From: Bacteroidales bacterium
GTDB lineage: Bacteria > Bacteroidota > Bacteroidia > Bacteroidales > GCA-2748055
DNA length: 38,276 bases
Direction of reading: 5' to 3'
Assembly (NCBI GenBank): GCA_030589895.1
Contig: JAUUZQ010000029.1
Span: forward strand, 1 to 38,276
Each line of letters opens with the position of its first letter. Position 1 is the stretch's first letter. This document shows positions 33,311-38,276 of the stretch, piece by piece. Position numbers and translations under genes: made by a program. The notes beneath the pieces are model-generated. The model worked only from the letters and a program-made list of their open reading frames with translations, had not been told where the DNA came from and searched no databases.

Positions 33311-34084
33311 CTAGAACTCTCCATCATCAGGATCAGGAATATTCCCAATATTATCTTCTACATGCTTTAAGAAATCCTCATAGTTTTCCTGGAGTACCTC
33401 CGGATTCTGAATATCGCCCATATCATATATTAAGAGGTCTTTTTTCTCACCATCTTCTCCATAGTATTGCCAGTTTCCATCCTTCAGGTCATCTATATAG
33501 CTACCCGAAATCTCCAACTGTTCTTCCGGGTAGTATGCTTCATAAATACCATGCAGTTTATCATTTTTGTAATTTGCCGACTGCATCAAATTTCCGTTTT
33601 CATAAAACTGAAGCCACTGACCGTTCTTCACCCCATCTTTATAATTAGTTTTTTGAGAAATATTTCCATCGTGGTAGTAATCTTCACTTGTCCCGGAAAG
33701 GAGTCCTTCAGAATAGTACTCTTTAAGGCGGACAGACTTGTCAGAACTATAATATACCCAGATCGAGTCTTTCTTTTGATTGATGTACATTCCTTCAGCG
33801 ATTATGCCTCCGGATTTTCCATGTATTTTGGTGTAGCACTTCGATGGATTGACATGAAAATCCATTATAGCAGACAGCGATCCATTCGGATTGTATCTTT
33901 TCATTATCCCGACCGGTATTCCATTGTCAAAAATAGCTTCGTAGCGCAATGAGCTATCCGGATAATACACTTTCCATGAACCTGTCTTATTTCCCTGGTC
34001 ATCAAGTCGATTTTGTCCTGATAATGAAAGTGGTATCAGAGAAAGCATGAAAATTATCTTAATTGCGAAGTGATTGTATTTCAT
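33311..34084 (-). CDS. Exported YwqK/MORN-like repeat protein
   Basis: From the ATG at 34084 the protein is 257 residues with a signal peptide (MKYNHFAIKIIFMLSLIPLSLSG); a start 16 codons upstream would put polar residues before it. The rest is a run of about 20-24-residue beta repeats of the form G-x-x-x-x-Y-Y-x-x-G-x-x-x-x-x-x-Y-x-x-G (for example GTSEDYYHDGNISQKTNYKDG, GQWLQFYENGNLMQSANYKN), as in the YwqK-type family also labelled MORN_2. Database names call some of these an antitoxin, but nothing here supports a toxin-antitoxin role. The acidic tail ends PDPDDGEF. It is probably periplasmic or surface-located; function unknown. Confidence 0.75.
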   Translation of the reverse strand: MKYNHFAIKIIFMLSLIPLSLSGQNRLDDQGNKTGSWKVYYPDSSLRYEAIFDNGIPVGIMKRYNPNGSLSAIMDFHVNPSKCYTKIHGKSGGIIAEGMYINQKKDSIWVYYSSDKSVRLKEYYSEGLLSGTSEDYYHDGNISQKTNYKDGVKNGQWLQFYENGNLMQSANYKNDKLHGIYEAYYPEEQLEISGSYIDDLKDGNWQYYGEDGEKKDLLIYDMGDIQNPEVLQENYEDFLKHVEDNIGNIPDPDDGEF

Positions 34085-34209
34085 TAGAGATTTTGGTTTT
34101 GAAGACGCATAGTGCATTACGAACTCCATCATTATTGCAATTTATATTAGCGTCAATATTATTTATAAAACGTCTGAATATACATGATGGTATGACCCAA
34201 AGATAAAAA

Positions 34210-34237
34210 AAAAGGGTATCGATTATGACACCCTTTT
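34210..34237 (-). terminator. Intrinsic terminator of dnaK
   Basis: AAAAGGGT pairs with ACCCTTTT around a 12-base loop and continues on the minus strand into nine T. It lies 21 bases past the dnaK stop. Confidence 0.85.
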
Positions 34238-34257
34238 AATTGTAACTGTGAAAGTTA

Positions 34258-36174
34258 TTATTTTACTTCTTCAAAGTCAACGTCAGTGACTTCAGAGTCA
34301 TTGTCTTTACCACCATCATCACCAGGAGCTTCTCCGCTAGCTTCGCCTTGAGGTTCTGATTCAGCACCCTCTTGCCCTGCATTATAGATATCCTGAGATG
34401 CAGCTTGCCATGCAGTGTTAAGCTCAGTTGTTGCAGCATCGATTGCTTCAATATCCTCTGCTTTGTGAGCCTCTTTCAATTTTCCAAGCGCCTCTTCAAT
34501 AACTGTTTTTTTATCGGCCGGTAATTTTTCCTCATACTCTTTGAGTTGCTTCTCAGATTGGAAGATCAAGCTATCTGCACCATTTAATTTATCAATTCGC
34601 TCTTTGGTTTGCTTGTCTGCCTCTTCATTCTCTTTGGCTTCATTCTTCATTCTTTCGATTTCTTCATCTGAAAGCCCTGAGGAAGCTTCAATACGAATGC
34701 TCTGCTCTTTGCCTGTACCTTTATCTCTTGCTGATACGTTCAGAATACCATTTGCATCAATATCAAATGTTACCTCAATTTGTGGAGTACCACGCATTGC
34801 TGGTGGAAGTCCGTCGAGATGGAATCTTCCAATGGTTTTATTATCCTTAGCCATAGATCTCTCTCCCTGGAGAACATGGATCTCAACTGAAGGCTGATTA
34901 TCTGCAGCAGTTGTAAATGTTTGAGATTTTTTGGTAGGGATAGTAGTATTAGCTTCAATTAGTTTTGTTGTTACACTGCCCATTGTTTCAATACCAAGTG
35001 ACAAGGGAGTTACATCAAGAAGCAATACATCTTTTACTTCACCTGTTAAAACACCACCTTGAATAGCTGCACCTACGGCAACAACCTCATCTGGATTAAC
35101 TCCTTTAGAAGGGGCTTTTCCAAAAAACTTTTCAACTACAGCCTGAATAGCAGGTATACGTGTTGAACCACCAACTAAAATTACTTCATTAATATCTGAA
35201 GAGGTCATTCCTGCGTCTTTCATAGCAAGCTTACAAGGACCTATGGTTGCCTGGATAAGTTTGTCTGCCAGACTTTCAAATTTTGCTCTTGTAAGTGTTT
35301 TTACCAGGTGCTTGGGTATACCATCAACAGGCATTATATATGGAAGATTGATCTCCGTTTGTGTTGAACTTGAAAGTTCAATTTTTGCTTTTTCAGCGGC
35401 TTCCTTCAATCTCTGAAGAGCCATTGGGTCTTTCTTCAGATCAATTCCTTCATCTTTTTTGAACTCAGCAGATAACCACTCAATGATTACCTGGTCGAAA
35501 TCGTCACCTCCCAGGTGTGTATCACCGTTGGTGGATTTTACTTCAAATACACCGTCTCCCAATTCAAGAATTGAGATGTCAAATGTACCTCCACCAAGGT
35601 CAAATACTGCGATCTTAAGATCTGTTGCTTTTTTATCGAGTCCATATGCAAGTGCTGCTGCGGTAGGCTCGTTGATAATACGTTTAACTTTAAGTCCTGC
35701 AATTTCACCAGCCTCTTTTGTTGCTTGTCTCTGTGAATCGCTAAAATATGCAGGGACAGTAACAACTGCATCTGTAACCTCATGTCCAAGATAATCTTCA
35801 GCAGTTTTCTTCATTTTTTGAAGAACCATTGCAGAAATCTCCTGAGGAGAATACTTGCGGTCATCAATTTGTACACGAGGTGTATTGTTTTCCCCTTTTA
35901 CAACCTTATATGGTACGCGTGACACCTCTTTTGTAACCCTGTCGAAAGTTTCACCCATAAATCTCTTTATGGAGTATACTGTTTTCTCAGGATTAGTAAT
36001 TGCCTGTCTTTTTGCAGGATCTCCAACTTTTCTTTCCCCTTTCTCAACAAATGCCACTACAGAAGGCGTTGTTCTCTTACCTTCGCTGTTAGGAATTACA
36101 ACAGGTTCGTTGCCTTCCATTACTGACACACATGAGTTTGTGGTTCCTAAATCAATTCCAATTATTTTACTCAT
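34258..36174 (-). CDS. dnaK: Chaperone DnaK (Hsp70)
   Basis: The 638-residue protein is a full-length Dna[17 protein letters not shown] at the start, the second phosphate loop [12 protein letters not shown], the adenosine motif [13 protein letters not shown], the interdomain linker [13 protein letters not shown], the substrate-binding domain, and a lid ending in a Gly-rich acidic tail with [11 protein letters not shown]. It folds proteins in the cytoplasm with DnaJ and GrpE, neither of which is in this window. It is a single-gene unit with its own terminator and a 230-base divergent region shared with panB. Confidence 0.98.
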   Translation of the reverse strand: MSKIIGIDLGTTNSCVSVMEGNEPVVIPNSEGKRTTPSVVAFVEKGERKVGDPAKRQAITNPEKTVYSIKRFMGETFDRVTKEVSRVPYKVVKGENNTPRVQIDDRKYSPQEISAMVLQKMKKTAEDYLGHEVTDAVVTVPAYFSDSQRQATKEAGEIAGLKVKRIINEPTAAALAYGLDKKATDLKIAVFDLGGGTFDISILELGDGVFEVKSTNGDTHLGGDDFDQVIIEWLSAEFKKDEGIDLKKDPMALQRLKEAAEKAKIELSSSTQTEINLPYIMPVDGIPKHLVKTLTRAKFESLADKLIQATIGPCKLAMKDAGMTSSDINEVILVGGSTRIPAIQAVVEKFFGKAPSKGVNPDEVVAVGAAIQGGVLTGEVKDVLLLDVTPLSLGIETMGSVTTKLIEANTTIPTKKSQTFTTAADNQPSVEIHVLQGERSMAKDNKTIGRFHLDGLPPAMRGTPQIEVTFDIDANGILNVSARDKGTGKEQSIRIEASSGLSDEEIERMKNEAKENEEADKQTKERIDKLNGADSLIFQSEKQLKEYEEKLPADKKTVIEEALGKLKEAHKAEDIEAIDAATTELNTAWQAASQDIYNAGQEGAESEPQGEASGEAPGDDGGKDNDSEVTDVDFEEVK

Positions 36175-36234
36175 TCTTATATCGTTTGGATGTTTTCTAT
36201 TAATTTCTCCATTTTCATAGTCAATGATTATGCC

Positions 36235-36326
36235 ATTTGTGCCATATCATATATTTGTGCAAATTTGACACCTACTTAGTGGTTCTCACTGTCAGTATCC
36301 GTCCGATTGTGATAGAAAAACTGACA
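36235..36326. promoter_or_regulatory. Repeated motifs in the dnaK-panB divergent region
   Basis: ATTTGTGC occurs twice (36235-36242 and 36253-36260, 18 bases apart), and a TGTCAGT/ACTGACA inverted repeat lies at 36290-36296 and 36320-36326, with a further TTTGACA at 36265-36271. There is no CIRCE element, so HrcA control of dnaK is not indicated. Which gene these motifs serve is unknown. Confidence 0.4.
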
Positions 36327-36404
36327 TTTTGGCGCGGTAATAATTCTATTTTTAAGAGTTAAATCCGGATATTATTGTAAACTTTGTACAAAATCCTTAG
36401 ATAT

Positions 36405-37220
36405 ATGTCAATTCATAGCAGAGTAAGAAAGGTTACTACACATGTTCTTCACGAAATGAAACTGAAGGGCGAAAAGATTGCAATGTTAACAGCTTACGAT
36501 TACTCGCTGGCAAGAATAATCGATCAATCGGGTGTAGATATTATACTTGTTGGTGATTCAGCATCAAATGTGATGGCAGGACATGAAACCACACTGCCAA
36601 TTACCCTCGACAATATGATTTACCATGCTGCATCTGTTGTCAGAGCTACATCAAGGTCACTGGTTGTTGTTGATCTTCCATTTGGAACCTACCAGGGTAA
36701 CTCCAGGGAGGCGCTGGCTTCATCGATCAGAATCATGAAGGAGACCGGAGCCAGTGCTGTGAAGATGGAAGGTGGTGTAGAAATTATTGAATCAGTTGAG
36801 CGAATACTTTCTGCAGGCATACCTGTTATGGGACATTTGGGACTTACTCCACAAGCGATTCATAAGTTTGGAACCTATGTGGTGAGAGCGACTGACAATG
36901 ATGAAGCTGACAAGCTAATAGATGATGCTCAAAAATTGGAAGAAGCAGGTTGTTTTGCAATTGTATTGGAAAAAATCCCGGCCAAATTGGGAGAAAAGGT
37001 TTCCAAAGTGCTGAGAATACCAACCATTGGAATTGGAGCAGGGGGAGGGACAGACGGACAAGTATTAGTGCTGCACGATATGCTTGGCATTACCCAGGAG
37101 TTTTCTCCGCGATTCTTACGCAGATACCACAACCTTAATGATGAAATCCTGGGTGCTGTAAAGTCATATATTGAAGACGTACGCTCAATGGATTTCCCTA
37201 ATGAGAAGGAACAGTATTAA
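36405..37220 (+). CDS. panB: 3-methyl-2-oxobutanoate hydroxymethyltransferase
   Basis: From the ATG at 36405 the enzyme is 271 residues, the usual PanB length; a TTG seven codons upstream lies within a promoter-like ACTTTG and is unlikely. Conserved PanB segments are [66 protein letters not shown], and the end [21 protein letters not shown]. It makes ketopantoate from 2-oxoisovalerate and methylene-tetrahydrofolate, the first step of pantothenate and CoA synthesis. A pseudouridine synthase gene follows 31 bases later on the same strand. Confidence 0.96.
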   Translation: MSIHSRVRKVTTHVLHEMKLKGEKIAMLTAYDYSLARIIDQSGVDIILVGDSASNVMAGHETTLPITLDNMIYHAASVVRATSRSLVVVDLPFGTYQGNSREALASSIRIMKETGASAVKMEGGVEIIESVERILSAGIPVMGHLGLTPQAIHKFGTYVVRATDNDEADKLIDDAQKLEEAGCFAIVLEKIPAKLGEKVSKVLRIPTIGIGAGGGTDGQVLVLHDMLGITQEFSPRFLRRYHNLNDEILGAVKSYIEDVRSMDFPNEKEQY

Positions 37221-37251
37221 ACTATCTATACTAAGAATATCATATATTTAA

Positions 37252-37935
37252 GTGGAGAAACCTATTGATATATTGTATGAGGACAATCATCTTATTGTAG
37301 TGAATAAGAGGATTTCGGATATTGTACAAGGCGATAAAACGGGAGATAAGTCGCTGGATAAAATCATCAAGAACCATATTAAGGAGAGGGATAATAAACC
37401 GGGGGAGGTTTTTCTTGGGATTCCTCACCGATTAGACCGACCGGTAAGTGGGGTAGTGGTGTTTGCCAAAACAAGTAAGGCATTGAGCAGAATGGCCATG
37501 CTTTTTAAAGAGAAGGAGATTGAGAAGGTTTATTATGCGATAACAAAGGAGTTGCCGGATCCAATATCCGGAACACTGGAAAACTATATTGCACGTAACA
37601 CTAAACAGAACAAGTCATACTGCTATAACAAGTCGGGAGCTGAAACGAAACATGCAGTTCTGCATTATCGTGTCCTGAGTTCTTCTGAAAGATATCACTT
37701 GATTGAGATCATTCTGGAAACTGGAAGACATCATCAGATTCGGGCACAGCTTTCATCTATTGGATGTCCGATTAAGGGAGATCTGAAATACAATTTTAAT
37801 CGATCGAATAAGAATGGTGGCATAAGCCTGCATGCCCGGAAGATTTCATTCATTCATCCGGTTAAGCAGGAACCAATTGAGATTATTGCTCCATTTCCTC
37901 CGGGAGATATCTTTGAAGTATTTGAATTACAGTGA
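37252..37935 (+). CDS. RluA-family RNA pseudouridine synthase
   Basis: The 227-residue protein (GTG start) has the RluA catalytic motif PHRLDRPVSGVVVFAKT with catalytic D62, the opening ILYEDNHLIVVNK, and the late motifs ETGRHHQIRAQLSSIGCPIKGDLKY. There is no N-terminal S4 domain, which suits TruC/RluA-like rather than RluC/RluD enzymes. It isomerises uridine in rRNA or tRNA; the exact site is unknown. It probably shares a transcript with panB, an unrelated function. Confidence 0.9.
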   Translation: MEKPIDILYEDNHLIVVNKRISDIVQGDKTGDKSLDKIIKNHIKERDNKPGEVFLGIPHRLDRPVSGVVVFAKTSKALSRMAMLFKEKEIEKVYYAITKELPDPISGTLENYIARNTKQNKSYCYNKSGAETKHAVLHYRVLSSSERYHLIEIILETGRHHQIRAQLSSIGCPIKGDLKYNFNRSNKNGGISLHARKISFIHPVKQEPIEIIAPFPPGDIFEVFELQ

Positions 37936-37955
37936 TCCCTTATTCCGCACCGCTC

Positions 37956-37997
37956 ACTTTGCATCCCGCAATCCATACTTTGTATCCCGTATCCTGT
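37956..37997. repeat. Two 21-bp imperfect repeats (ACTTTGyATCCCGyA...)
   Basis: ACTTTGCATCCCGCA at 37956 recurs as ACTTTGTATCCCGTA at 37977, a period of 21 bases, in the short gap between the convergent pseudouridine synthase and cytidine deaminase genes. No gene or terminator hairpin is seen in the gap. Confidence 0.75.
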
Positions 37998-38004
37998 ACC
38001 CTTT

Positions 38005-38276
38005 CTATGTCAAATCATATATAAACGGCAATGGCAGCAGATCACTTACACTTGAAAGCACCTTTATTTCCTTTGTTCCGTACATTATGATCTCCACCGG
38101 CATTTTTACCCTGTTTTCATGTTCAAGCAATACCTGTCGGCAATCTCCGCAAGGATAAACCGGATTTTCAACAAATATTCCATCAGCAAAAGCTGCCAGG
38201 GCAATTTTTTTTATTGGTATGCCGGGAAACTGGGATGATGCATAGAACAGCGCAACTCTCTCAGCGCAAAGGCCTG
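38005..38276 (-). CDS. cdd: Cytidine deaminase, 3' part only
   Basis: Ninety codons (including the stop, complementary to 38005-38007) are present; the start lies beyond the window. The peptide begins GLCAERVALFYA and contains NPVYPCGDCRQVLLEH. The C-A-E and P-C-x-x-C motifs are the zinc-binding and catalytic motifs of homotetrameric cytidine deaminases, which convert cytidine to uridine for pyrimidine salvage. The C-terminal region ends LLPLPFIYDLT, a normal family end (LLP-x-x-F). It converges with the pseudouridine synthase gene. Confidence 0.9.
   Translation of the reverse strand, partial: GLCAERVALFYASSQFPGIPIKKIALAAFADGIFVENPVYPCGDCRQVLLEHENRVKMPVEIIMYGTKEIKVLSSVSDLLPLPFIYDLT

Noticed and set aside
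33311-34084. Toxin-antitoxin system from the YwqK antitoxin label
   Set aside because: The protein has a signal peptide and beta repeats, and no partner toxin gene adjoins it.
34541-34897. Plus-strand ORF of 118 codons inside dnaK
   Set aside because: It is antisense to a highly conserved gene and has no recognisable domain.

Overview
The window reads as an ordinary chromosomal stretch from a Bacteroidota bacterium, probably of the Bacteroidales/Marinilabiliales or Flavobacteriia type (inference). Pointers are: several TAnnTTTG promoter-like boxes and almost no Shine-Dalgarno sequences; a TonB-dependent receptor with a carboxypeptidase-like N-terminal domain; a subtilase with a type IX secretion C-terminal signal; a TlpA-like thioredoxin lipoprotein; a peptidase S74 surface protein; and a sigma-54 response regulator carrying GAFTDA. 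I see no rRNA, tRNA, CRISPR array, phage or insertion sequence.

Layout. 1-8.5 kb: the 3' end of a DksA/TraR-like zinc-finger gene, a CvfB-like S1 protein, an S74 surface protein, a sulfotransferase, a thioredoxin lipoprotein, an alanine/glycine:cation symporter and a membrane-anchored MutS-like ATPase. 8.5-16.5 kb: an unrecognised lipoprotein, an octamer repeat array, an NtrB/NtrC-type two-component pair, and divergently a HlyD-type adaptor plus a TolC-type outer-membrane protein with no pump gene beside them. A candidate sigma-54 promoter with an upstream dyad lies in the divergent gap. A small outer-membrane protein follows. 16.5-23.3 kb: a GNAT enzyme, an amidohydrolase lipoprotein, YwbE, a decayed metallophosphoesterase fused in frame to a beta-helix lipoprotein, a second octamer array in front of an endonuclease/phosphatase-family lipoprotein, and a CCA-adding enzyme whose 3' end carries a 43-bp-period duplication.

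23.3-30 kb: a TPP riboswitch in front of a TonB-dependent receptor (so probably thiamine or precursor uptake), followed on the same strand by a 1319-residue soluble hybrid histidine kinase. 30-38.3 kb: exonuclease VII (xseA, xseB) overlapping a T9SS-type subtilase gene by one base, a YwqK-like repeat protein, dnaK with its terminator, then divergently panB and an RluA-family pseudouridine synthase, and the 3' end of a cytidine deaminase.

I found no convincing new defence or mobile system. The points most worth following are the pump-less efflux module with its two-component control, the two octamer arrays, the metallophosphoesterase remnant that creates a false chimeric ORF, the duplication that remodelled a convergent gene end, and the riboswitch-controlled receptor with a downstream hybrid kinase.
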